6,746 bases of DNA from DATKMS01 sp041497995 (GCA_041497995.1 JBGQHM010000370.1:1-6746), one strand, 5' to 3'; positions 1 to 6,563 are shown, counted from the stretch's first letter. A program made the numbers and translations. The notes: a model not told the origin generated them from the letters alone.

Positions 1-1411
1 TTGCGGTGGCGCTGGGGGTCACAGTGGCAGTCGCAGTCGGGGTAGCCGTCGCCGTCTCCGTTGGGCTGGCCGTTGCGGTACTGGTGGCTGTCGAGGTCGT
101 CGTCGCTGTCGACGTCGGGCTCGCCGTCTGAGTATTGGTCGTGGTCGGTGTGTGCGTCGGGGTCGTTGTCGCCGTCGGCGTCTCCGTCGAAGTCGGCGTA
201 TTGGTGCTCGTCGGAGTCACCGTCGACGTTGCGGTCGCCGTCGGTGTCTGCGTCACGGTGGGACTCTCGGTGGCAGTTGCCGTCGATGTCGGCGTCGGCG
301 TCACTGTAGCCGTCTCTGTCGCCGTTGCCGTCGACGTGACCGTCGGTGTGATTGTGGCGGTTGGGGTCGCGGTGCCCGTTGGTGTGTCGGTGTGCGAAGG
401 AGTCGCGGTCTGCGTCTCCGTCGCCGACGGCGTCGCGGTTGCCGTTGGCGTGGTCGTCGCGGTCGGGCTCGGTGTCGGAGTCGCCGTCTCGGTCGGCGTC
501 GCCGTGTTGGTCGGCGTGTCGGTTGGTGACGGCGTATGAGACGGTGTCGGCGTCAACGTCTCCGTCGGCGTGATCGTCGCCGTCTGGGTTACCGTCGGTG
601 TCGCTGACGGCGTGTCTGTCGCAGTCGCCGTCGAGGTTGGCGTCGCAGTCGGCGTCTCACTGGGAGTTGAGGTGCTTGTCGGCGTCACGGTTGCCGTCGG
701 ACTCGGCGTCACCGTTGGGGTGAACGACGGCGTCCGGGTGGAGGTTGGTGTGGCGGTCGGCGTGGGCGTCGTGGTGGGGGTCGATGTGGGCAGCGGCACG
801 AAACACACTTCGACGAACACCTGCGTGGTCCGCACCTCGTTCGACGTGGCGACCTGGTGGCGCACTCCCGCTTCCAAGGCGTCGACTTCGCTCCACTGCC
901 ACACGAGAGTCGTCGCCGGGTTCGTCGCGTACGTCGTCATGCCCTCTGCATACGTCGTCGTCGTTGCCAGCGGAGTCCCATCGAAGAGAGACCCGGCGAT
1001 TCGGAGCTCAGGCGTCGCGACATTCCCGCTGCCGGCCACGAGTGATCGGCTGATGACGTGCGTGCTCACCGACGTGATCGTCTCGGTCCGTGCGCCCGGG
1101 TTGTCGAAAGCGTACAGATCGATCCGCGGTCCGAGCACCGTCGTATCGGTGCTGAAGACATACGACGTGTCGCCGTCATCGATTTGCGCGCACTGCCAGT
1201 TGTCGGTGCAACCGGAGGTCAGGTTTTGCGTCTGCACCGTCGCGAGTCCGCTCGGCAGAAGGATCAGACAATTCGGTGGTGGCGTTGGGCTTGCCGCAGC
1301 GACCAATGGCAGCACGACGAACCACAGCACCACCATGCCCACAGGTAAGCGCGCGATGTTGGCGCATCGCGCCCGTCCAGCACCCGAGTGACCAAAAGCC
1401 GGTCCCATCAT
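1..1411 (-). CDS. Secreted protein with N-terminal beta-rich domain and long Thr/Pro/Ala-rich tail (partial, 3' end beyond left edge)
   Basis: Reading the minus strand from ATG at 1411 gives 470 codons without a stop, so the C-terminus lies outside the window. A strong GAGGAGG ribosome site (1419-1425) sits 7 nt upstream; a second ATG follows at once at 1408. Residues 1-25 are a basic n-region (Arg13, Arg15, Arg21). Residues 26-40 are a hydrophobic core ending in AAA before Ser41, a likely Sec signal peptide. Residues 44-207 form a globular part rich in Thr, Val and Asp with Cys46, Cys63, Cys70 and Cys205. Its end, with TNPATTLVWQW, VDALEAGVR and TTQVFVEV, resembles a beta-sandwich unit I recall from secreted and phage-like proteins, but I cannot name the family. 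Residues 209-470 alternate Thr with Pro, Ala, Ser, Val, Glu and others. The protein is probably exported; the tail could be a stalk, spacer or glycosylation target (inference). No enzymatic function is visible. Plus-strand Val/Gly/Ala-rich frames here are its antisense. Confidence 0.85.
   Translation of the reverse strand, partial: MMGPAFGHSGAGRARCANIARLPVGMVVLWFVVLPLVAAASPTPPPNCLILLPSGLATVQTQNLTSGCTDNWQCAQIDDGDTSYVFSTDTTVLGPRIDLYAFDNPGARTETITSVSTHVISRSLVAGSGNVATPELRIAGSLFDGTPLATTTTYAEGMTTYATNPATTLVWQWSEVDALEAGVRHQVATSNEVRTTQVFVEVCFVPLPTSTPTTTPTPTATPTSTRTPSFTPTVTPSPTATVTPTSTSTPSETPTATPTSTATATDTPSATPTVTQTATITPTETLTPTPSHTPSPTDTPTNTATPTETATPTPSPTATTTPTATATPSATETQTATPSHTDTPTGTATPTATITPTVTSTATATETATVTPTPTSTATATESPTVTQTPTATATSTVTPTSTNTPTSTETPTATTTPTHTPTTTNTQTASPTSTATTTSTATSTATASPTETATATPTATATVTPSATA
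2..787 (-). repeat. Degenerate 6-nt coding repeat: 131 consecutive X-Thr/Ser dipeptides
   Basis: The alternate codons from 785-787 down to 5-7 fall every 6 nt, and all 131 encode Thr (118) or Ser (13). The register never slips. The intervening codons encode mostly Pro and Ala, with Ser, Val, Glu, Thr, Ile, Gln, His, Asn, Asp, Leu, Phe, Arg and Gly. Thr codons ACG, ACC, ACT and ACA all occur, and Ser uses both codon families, so the DNA repeat is degraded while the protein pattern is kept. The repeat continues to the left edge. It is low-complexity DNA and therefore a place where assembly could collapse or misjoin. Confidence 0.95.
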
Positions 1412-1418
1412 TCGCGCC

Positions 1419-1425
1419 CCTCCTC
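1419..1425 (-). promoter_or_regulatory. Shine-Dalgarno site of the Thr-rich secreted protein gene
   Basis: The minus strand reads GAGGAGG, 7 nt before the ATG at 1411. This is the strongest ribosome-binding site in the window. It fixes the start of this gene against the internal Met26, which would leave the signal peptide without a basic n-region. Confidence 0.7.
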
Positions 1426-1472
1426 ACGTCGGAATCGCGGACCTATGCAGAGTGGATCGTTAGGTACCGTCG

Positions 1473-1501
1473 TTCCTACTTGCCCCTGGTGATGCTGTCA
1501 A
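1473..1501 (-). promoter_or_regulatory. Candidate sigma70-type promoter for the Thr-rich protein gene
   Basis: The minus strand has a perfect TTGACA (1501-1496), then 17 nt, then TAGGAA (1478-1473). The second hexamer matches TATAAT at only three of six positions. It lies about 60 nt upstream of the ATG at 1411, a sensible leader length. The -35 match and the spacing are seen directly; promoter activity is inferred. Confidence 0.35.
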
Positions 1502-1532
1502 TGTGGTTGCGTCGCATTGTTCAGTGGCGCTC

Positions 1533-1548
1533 TTGGCACGCCAGACGC
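1533..1548 (+). promoter_or_regulatory. Weak sigma54-like -24/-12 element upstream of the decarboxylase gene
   Basis: TTGGCACG matches the -24 half of the sigma54 consensus fully. The invariant GG (1535-1536) and GC (1547-1548) are separated by the required 10 nt, but the rest of the -12 box (ACGC instead of TTGC) is poor. Transcription would begin near 1560, leaving about 29 nt of leader that includes GGGAGGA. No enhancer-type activator site was recognised, so this may be a chance match. Confidence 0.2.
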
Positions 1549-1588
1549 CTGCAGGCACCATGGTCAAGGGAGGACAACCCGCGCCGAG

Positions 1589-3226
1589 ATGGAAAAGCGA
1601 CGATCAATTGCCAGTTATCTCATCGAGCGCCTCTGCGCCGCCGGCGTCGGCCACGTCTTCGGCGTGCCCGGCGATTACGTGCTCGGCTTTCTCCACGAGC
1701 TCGCGCAGAGTCCGCTGAAAATCATCAACACCTGCGACGAGCAGGGCGCCGGCTTCGCGGCGGACGCGTACGCCCGCCTGCGCGGCCTCGGCGTCGTCTG
1801 CGTGACGTACTGCGTTGGCGGGCTGAAGGTCGCCAACACCACGGCACAGGCCTTCGCCGAGAAGTCGCCGGTTGTCGTCATCAGCGGTGCACCGGGCACC
1901 AAGGAGCGCGTCAAGAACCCGCTCCTGCATCACCGCGTGCGCGACTTCGATACGCAGCTCAAGGTTTTCGAGCAGTTCACAGTAGCAGCCGCGGTGCTCA
2001 ACGATCCGCAGACCGCGTTCCGCGAGATCGATCGCGTGCTGCATGCGGCGTCACGCTACAAGCGGCCGGTGTACATCGAGCTGCCGCGCGACATGGTGTC
2101 GGTGCACGGTCTCCCTGCACACACGCCGGCACCGATCGAGGAGGCCAGCGACCCGGATGCGCTGCGCGAGGCGCTGGCTGAATCCGCTCGGATGATCAAT
2201 GCGGCGCGGCAGCCCGTCCTCATCGCCGGCGTGGAGCTGCACCGTTTCGGTCTGCAGGACGAGCTGGTCCAGCTCATCGAGGCGTTGAACATGCCCACCG
2301 CCGCCAGCATCCAGAGCAAGTCGGTGCTCTCAGAACAGCACCCTCTCTTCCTCGGCATCTACGAAGGCGCCATCGGGTATGAAGACGTCCGTTCCTATGT
2401 CGAGTCGAGCGATTGCGTCATCCTACTCGGCGCCTTCATGAGCGACATCGACCTCGGCATCGATACGGCGCGACTCGATCAGGGGCGCTCCATTTCCGTG
2501 ACCAGCGAGAAGGCGTCGATCCGCTACCACAGCTACGAAGGCGTCAGGCTCGACGACTTCATGCGCGGCCTGCGGGCAGCGGGCATTCGGCGCCGCGATC
2601 CCGGTCCGATCCCCCATCCGGAACCCGCCGCACCGTTCACCGCAACAGCGGGCCAGAGGGTGACGGTGCGACGGTTGTTTCAGCGCCTCAACGCGTTCCT
2701 GGATGCCGACACCGTGGTCATCGCCGACCCGGGCGATGCGCTATTCGCCGGGGTGGATCTCTTCATCCAGAGCCGTACCGAGTTTCTGTCGCCGGCCTAC
2801 TACACGTCGCTGGGCTTCGCTGTTCCCGCAAGCCTGGGCGTGCAGCTCGCCAACCCGACGCTACGAGCGCTCGTGCTGGTCGGTGACGGCGCGTTTCAAA
2901 TGACGGGGATGGAGCTGTCGACCGTCGCGCGTTTCGGTTTGAACCCGATCGTCGTAGTGCTCAACAACTGCGGCTACGGCACGGAGCGCCCGATGCAGGA
3001 CGGTTCCTTCAACGACGTGCAGCTCTGGCAGTTCAGCCGCATCCCGGAGCTGCTCGGCGCCGGCAAGGGATTCGATGTGCATACTGAAGATGATCTCGAC
3101 GCCGCGCTGAACGCCGCCCGCGCTTACACCGACGGCTTTTCGATTCTCGACGTTCATCTCGACCCCAAGGACTGCTCGCCGGCGCTGCAGCGCATGACCG
3201 CGGCGCTTGGAAAGCGCGTCAGGTAA
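1589..3226 (+). CDS. ThDP-dependent 2-oxo acid decarboxylase (pyruvate/indolepyruvate decarboxylase family)
   Basis: The 545-aa product is the usual length for the family, which non-oxidatively decarboxylates 2-oxo acids to aldehydes in the cytoplasm using thiamine diphosphate and Mg2+. Approximate domains: pyrimidine-binding 5-170, central 195-330, pyrophosphate-binding 375-525. Compared with Zymomonas pyruvate decarboxylase (residues from memory), cofactor-activating Glu51 matches E50, His114-His115 match H113-H114, Asp29 matches D27 and Glu466 matches E473. The ThDP motif runs from GDG (432-434) to NN (459-460). These residues point to a decarboxylase rather than an acetolactate synthase. 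Leu385 and Thr465 replace W392 and I472, suggesting a larger substrate such as an aromatic or branched oxo acid (inference). The start is ATG 1589 because the family N-terminus begins there; GGGAGGA at 1568-1574 is rather far (14 nt). An in-frame ATG at 1517 would add 24 unrelated residues. The gene is a single unit, convergent with the GH3 gene. Confidence 0.9.
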   Translation: MEKRRSIASYLIERLCAAGVGHVFGVPGDYVLGFLHELAQSPLKIINTCDEQGAGFAADAYARLRGLGVVCVTYCVGGLKVANTTAQAFAEKSPVVVISGAPGTKERVKNPLLHHRVRDFDTQLKVFEQFTVAAAVLNDPQTAFREIDRVLHAASRYKRPVYIELPRDMVSVHGLPAHTPAPIEEASDPDALREALAESARMINAARQPVLIAGVELHRFGLQDELVQLIEALNMPTAASIQSKSVLSEQHPLFLGIYEGAIGYEDVRSYVESSDCVILLGAFMSDIDLGIDTARLDQGRSISVTSEKASIRYHSYEGVRLDDFMRGLRAAGIRRRDPGPIPHPEPAAPFTATAGQRVTVRRLFQRLNAFLDADTVVIADPGDALFAGVDLFIQSRTEFLSPAYYTSLGFAVPASLGVQLANPTLRALVLVGDGAFQMTGMELSTVARFGLNPIVVVLNNCGYGTERPMQDGSFNDVQLWQFSRIPELLGAGKGFDVHTEDDLDAALNAARAYTDGFSILDVHLDPKDCSPALQRMTAALGKRVR

Positions 3227-3255
3227 GATCAGCCCTGAGTGCTGAACCCAGGACT

Positions 3256-5397
3256 TCAGGATTTCGCGACGGAGAACCTGGCGTGCAGGGGTAGATCGCG
3301 CGACGATGCCCCGCACTCCACCACGTAGTCGATCGACTCGACAACGAATGCGCTCGTCGTGACGTCCCAGAACGCCAGGTCGCTCGCCGGAAACGCAAGC
3401 GACACGGTCTTCGTCTCCCCGGGGGCCAGCGAGACGCGCTGGAACGCCTTGAGCTCGCGCACGGGGCGATCAACGCGTGAGCCGTCGTAGCCGACGTAGA
3501 GCTGCAGGACCTCGTCGCCCTTGACCGTACCCGTGTTCTGCACGTCGACGCTGGCGCGCACCTGACCGTTCGGCGCGATGGAGCCCGCGGCGAGCTTGAG
3601 GTTGCGGAACACGAACGACGTGTAGCTGAGACCGAAGCCGAACGGGTAGCGTGGATCGAGGCCGTTCTTATCGACGTAGCGATAGCCGTGGTAGTAGTCG
3701 TACTCGACCTCGTTCTTGTCGTTCACGAAGGGCGGCAGCTGCTCGGCCGTGCGCGGCACCGTCACGTCGAGCTTGCCCGACGGGTTCACGTCGCCGAACA
3801 GTACCTCGGCGATGGCGGTGCCGCCTTCCATGCCAGGGTACCAGGCCATGAGGATCGCAGCGACGTGGTCGGCGAAGCCCTCAACGATGATCGCGCTGCT
3901 CCCCTCGAGCACGACGATCGTGCGCGGATTGCGTGCGGCGACATCGAGAATGAGCTGTTGTTGGTCGGCGGAGAGATCGAGCGTCTTGCGATCGCCGATG
4001 CCGGGTGTCGTCTGCTGGCCCTCTCCTTCGTCGGCGGCCGTCAAACCCACAACCACGACGGTAGCATCCGCGGCGCCGATCTGCTCCAGGTCGCCGGCAG
4101 TCAGTGTGTTGCGGCTCAAATTGACCACCTCGACCGTGCCGGCGTGTTTTTGGATCCCGGCAAGCGGCGTGATCGCATAGGACGATCGCGCATCGCTGCT
4201 GCCACTGTCGCCGAGGTTCACGGAGTCCGCGAGGGCACCGACGACGGCTATCCGCCGCGTCGACTGGCGCACGAGGGGCAGTGCGGCAGGATTGTTCTGC
4301 AGCAGCACGATGGCCTTGCGCTCCACCGCCAGCGCCAGCGCCGTGTGCGCCGGACTCTCGACCACCGTCGCCGGGTCGAGCGGAGGCTTACCATCGAAGA
4401 TGCCGAAGCGAAACTTGGCGCGCAGTATCCGCCGTACCGCATCGTCGATCGCGTCGATCGGGACCGTGCCGCCGTTCACGGCGTCCACCAGCGGCTGTGC
4501 GTAGAAGTGTGCGAAGGGCATCTCGATGTCGAGACCGGCGACGGCGGAGGCGGCGGTGCTGCGCGTCGCGAAGATCCAGTCGGACAGCACGAAGCCGTCG
4601 AAGCCCCATTCGCCTTTCAGGATGTCGTGCAGCAGGTGGTCATTCTGACAGGAGTAGACGCCGTTCACCTTGTCATAGGCGCACATGATCGAGCCGACGC
4701 CGGCATCCACGCTGCGCTTGAAGTGCGGCAGATAGACTTCGCGCAGCGTGCGTTCGTCGACGGTGACGTTCACCCGCATGCGGGTGTCCTCGATACTGTT
4801 GAGCGCAAAATGCTTGGCGTCGGCAATGACGTGCTGCTGCACACCGCGGATGAAGCCTGCCGCCATCGCGCCCATATGCACCGGATCCTCACCGTAGGTT
4901 TCTTGCGCCCGGCCCCAGCGTGGGTGACGCAGCAGATTGACCGTCGGCGCGAGGAGCACGTTTTGACCCTTCGCCCGGGCCTCGGCGCCGATCGCCTCGC
5001 CGACCTGGGCTTCGAGGTCGGGATCGAAGGTCGCGCCGCGTGCACTGCCAACCGGGAAGGTAGTAGCCGTGCCGATGGTGATGCTCACGCCGCGCATCCC
5101 GTCGATCATGTGGAAGCCGGGGATGCCGAGCGGCTCGTCGTCTGGCGTGGCTCCCTGGTCCTTGAGGTCCGCGAGTGAGACGCCGTGCATCTGGCCGATC
5201 TTCTGCTCGAGTGTCATGCGCGACAGCAGATCCGAGACACGCGCTTCAACAGGCAGGGCGCGATTGCGATAGCTGGTGTCCGTCGGCGGTCCGGCCACTT
5301 CGCCGCCGCATCCGGCGGCGAGCATCAGCAATAGCAGCGCGACGCTGATACGAGCGCCGACTCGTCCATCAAGTCTCGACATTGGAGTGAGTTGCAC
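3256..5397 (-). CDS. Glycoside hydrolase family 3 lipoprotein (beta-glucosidase type)
   Basis: The 713-aa product hydrolyses, by family, terminal beta-linked glucose or related sugars with retention. Residues 1-30 are a lipoprotein signal with lipobox LAAGC (Cys30), so the enzyme is probably anchored in the outer membrane or periplasm. The GH3 barrel spans about 50-335: DGMRGV (99-104, usually DGPRGV), WGRAQETYGEDP (161-172), KHFALN (195-200) and GFDGFVLSDW (265-274), with Asp273 as nucleophile. The second domain (about 362-592) has VVVVGLTAADEGEG (447-460), where Glu457 or Glu459 is the likely acid/base, then WYPGMEGG and FGFGLSYTSF. A fibronectin-III-like domain (about 610-700) ends the protein, so it is full length. 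The start is GTG 5397 with a weak GAGAG upstream; ATG 5382 (Met6) is an alternative and keeps the lipobox. It lies 24 nt downstream of the alpha/beta-hydrolase gene, probably in one operon. Exact sugar specificity cannot be read from sequence. Confidence 0.93.
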   Translation of the reverse strand: MQLTPMSRLDGRVGARISVALLLLMLAAGCGGEVAGPPTDTSYRNRALPVEARVSDLLSRMTLEQKIGQMHGVSLADLKDQGATPDDEPLGIPGFHMIDGMRGVSITIGTATTFPVGSARGATFDPDLEAQVGEAIGAEARAKGQNVLLAPTVNLLRHPRWGRAQETYGEDPVHMGAMAAGFIRGVQQHVIADAKHFALNSIEDTRMRVNVTVDERTLREVYLPHFKRSVDAGVGSIMCAYDKVNGVYSCQNDHLLHDILKGEWGFDGFVLSDWIFATRSTAASAVAGLDIEMPFAHFYAQPLVDAVNGGTVPIDAIDDAVRRILRAKFRFGIFDGKPPLDPATVVESPAHTALALAVERKAIVLLQNNPAALPLVRQSTRRIAVVGALADSVNLGDSGSSDARSSYAITPLAGIQKHAGTVEVVNLSRNTLTAGDLEQIGAADATVVVVGLTAADEGEGQQTTPGIGDRKTLDLSADQQQLILDVAARNPRTIVVLEGSSAIIVEGFADHVAAILMAWYPGMEGGTAIAEVLFGDVNPSGKLDVTVPRTAEQLPPFVNDKNEVEYDYYHGYRYVDKNGLDPRYPFGFGLSYTSFVFRNLKLAAGSIAPNGQVRASVDVQNTGTVKGDEVLQLYVGYDGSRVDRPVRELKAFQRVSLAPGETKTVSLAFPASDLAFWDVTTSAFVVESIDYVVECGASSRDLPLHARFSVAKS

Positions 5398-5421
5398 GTT
5401 CTCTCGACGGCATATCCGCTG

Positions 5422-6456
5422 TCAACCACCGCCATGCAAATGGGTTGCAAAGAACTCGCTGACTGCACTCGCGTCGTCCGCGAAGCCGTTCTCGCCATAC
5501 GGAATGCTGAGCCGCGGGATGGGTGCGGAGCGGTCATCGGGAAAGGTCGTGCTCAGCGGGAACAGACCGGGTACGGTCTCGCAGTGTACCGGGAGGTTGA
5601 ACGGCGGCGGGACGCAGCGGTCGCGCCAGTCGACGTAGTAGTCCGTCACCTGCGCGGCGAGGCCGTTGGTGAGGTGGACGACGAGATTCGCGGTTGAGCT
5701 GCCGCCGGAGTGGCTGAGGATGCCGATGCGGCGCGAATCGACGCGGTCCAAGGAACGGAGATACTTCTCCATCAACAAGGCCTCGTAGACGCGCAACGCC
5801 ATGAGGTTGAAGCCGCCGCTGATCAACGTGCGGCTGATCTCGTCCTCGGGACCGAAGCATCCCATGGCACGGAGCTGCGGCATGATCACCAAGTAACCTT
5901 GGGCAGCGAGCTCGGCACCGAGAAATTTCTTGGCGAAGATCGCCGGCGTGTCAAAGTGTCCGTGCAGCCCGATGATGGCCGGCACTCGTTGACTCCCCGC
6001 CGGTTCCACCTGCAGCGCTTCGAACTCCCCCACCAACGGATCGCCGAAGATGAGACGCCGTGAGGTCACGCCGGCGTCCTCCGTCTCCGTGAAGATCGTG
6101 ACCTGCAACGGGCGCGCATCGAGCCCATCCAACATGAACCCGATGTTGAGCGCATCGACGATCTTCGTGCGCAGCGCTCCCTGGCTGAGCTCCATGTCCG
6201 GAGGAAGTGGTTCCGCTTCGATCGCCGCCAGCTCCGCCAACACGGTTGCTTGCGGGCGCGGGTGCGCAAACTGCGGGTGGTCGGCTACGAAGCTGCGGTA
6301 CTTCGCCAGGCAGTTGCGCGCCGTGCAATCAAACGTCTGGCTGAGATCCGTGGCCACGGTCACGTTTGGAGGCGGAGGCGGCGCATCGTCTTCGGACGAG
6401 CAGGCGCTGAGCACCGCGACGCAGCAGAGACACAGCAGGGCAAGCAGTCGTCTCAT
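5422..6456 (-). CDS. Lipoprotein of the alpha/beta-hydrolase fold, esterase-like
   Basis: The 344-aa product begins with MRRLLALL and a lipobox LSAC (Cys19), followed by an acidic and poly-Pro spacer, so it is predicted to be a membrane-anchored exported protein. The hydrolase domain spans about 135-340. VPAIIGLHGHFD (158-169) fits the strand and oxyanion-hole region. DSRRIGILSHSGGS (240-253) fits the nucleophile elbow, with Ser250 as nucleophile. The elbow reads S-H-S-G-G where GxSxG is usual. The layout resembles dienelactone-hydrolase and acetyl-xylan-esterase relatives (inference). A typical Asp before, and His at the start of, the last helix are not evident; the protein ends soon after YGENGF and FFATHL. 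Residues 36-60 hold Cys44 and Cys49. The start is ATG 6456, with AGAGAGGG (6466-6473) 9 nt upstream; an in-frame TTG at 6522 would hide the signal peptide. It is the first gene of a likely operon with the GH3 enzyme. Confidence 0.82.
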   Translation of the reverse strand: MRRLLALLCLCCVAVLSACSSEDDAPPPPPNVTVATDLSQTFDCTARNCLAKYRSFVADHPQFAHPRPQATVLAELAAIEAEPLPPDMELSQGALRTKIVDALNIGFMLDGLDARPLQVTIFTETEDAGVTSRRLIFGDPLVGEFEALQVEPAGSQRVPAIIGLHGHFDTPAIFAKKFLGAELAAQGYLVIMPQLRAMGCFGPEDEISRTLISGGFNLMALRVYEALLMEKYLRSLDRVDSRRIGILSHSGGSSTANLVVHLTNGLAAQVTDYYVDWRDRCVPPPFNLPVHCETVPGLFPLSTTFPDDRSAPIPRLSIPYGENGFADDASAVSEFFATHLHGGG

Positions 6457-6461
6457 GTTTT

Positions 6462-6497
6462 TCAGCCCTCTCTGCCAGCGCTGACGCCGCAGTTCAT
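6462..6497 (-). other. Possible 11-codon leader ORF before the esterase-like gene
   Basis: ATG at 6497 is preceded by GGAAGGAG only 2 nt away and opens an 11-residue frame, MNCGVSAGREG, ending in TGA at 6464-6462, 5 nt before the esterase-like gene's ATG. The ribosome site of that gene lies inside its last codons. It may couple translation, or be chance. The peptide has no run of regulatory codons suggesting classical attenuation. Confidence 0.2.
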
Positions 6498-6544
6498 GGC
6501 TCCTTCCCTGATCGCAGGCCAACTTAGTTGACGGGCGCCTCGAC

Positions 6545-6563
6545 TGTAAAGCAACGCGTTACA
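6545..6563. promoter_or_regulatory. Inverted repeat TGTAA-N9-TTACA, possible operator of the hydrolase/GH3 operon
   Basis: Perfect 5-nt arms flank a 9-nt spacer that itself contains most of the palindrome AACGCGTT (6553-6560). It lies about 90 nt upstream of the ATG at 6456, where a promoter for the pair is expected. No good -35/-10 pair was found next to it. A regulator-binding role is inferred only from symmetry and position. Confidence 0.2.

Larger units (their letters stand above)
1412..1588. other. Divergent intergenic region between the Thr-rich protein gene and the decarboxylase gene
   Basis: This is 177 nt between two divergent starts. It holds the ribosome site and candidate promoter of the leftward gene and a weak sigma54-like match for the rightward gene. 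No convincing plus-strand sigma70 hexamer pair was found, nor any riboswitch-like or transcription-factor dyad. Confidence 0.6.

Noticed and set aside
2..787. Periodic GC-rich repeat considered as a CRISPR array, origin iterons or satellite DNA
   Set aside because: The period is 6 nt with no spacers, and it stays in one open coding frame with Thr/Ser at alternate codons, so it is coding low-complexity sequence.
570..1391. A 273-codon plus-strand frame rich in Val, Gly and Ala, with a sister frame at 135-539
   Set aside because: It is antisense to the Thr-rich gene, lacks a ribosome site and signal features, and its repeat is the exact mirror of the X-Thr repeat.
1517..1588. Upstream in-frame ATG that would lengthen the decarboxylase by 24 residues
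   Set aside because: The extra residues have no counterpart in the family, whose N-terminus aligns from the Met at 1589.
1276..2181. A 301-codon plus-strand frame overlapping the start of the decarboxylase
   Set aside because: It is strongly Arg-rich and out of frame with the conserved decarboxylase, which accounts for this DNA.
3242..3259. Inverted repeat CTGAA-N8-TTCAG between the convergent decarboxylase and GH3 genes, a possible shared terminator
   Set aside because: The stem has only 5 pairs, is not GC-rich, has no U tract on either side and overlaps the GH3 stop codon. Termination here is likely, but this hairpin is not good evidence for it.
3688..5178. A 496-codon plus-strand frame opposite the GH3 gene
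   Set aside because: The protein is rich in Arg, His, Asp and Val with no recognisable motif; the opposite strand carries an intact GH3 enzyme with all signature motifs. Long antisense frames are common in GC-rich DNA.
6457..6522. Upstream in-frame TTG start extending the alpha/beta-hydrolase by 22 residues
   Set aside because: It would put a long, polar, Arg-rich stretch ahead of the lipoprotein signal peptide; the ATG at 6456 has its own ribosome site.
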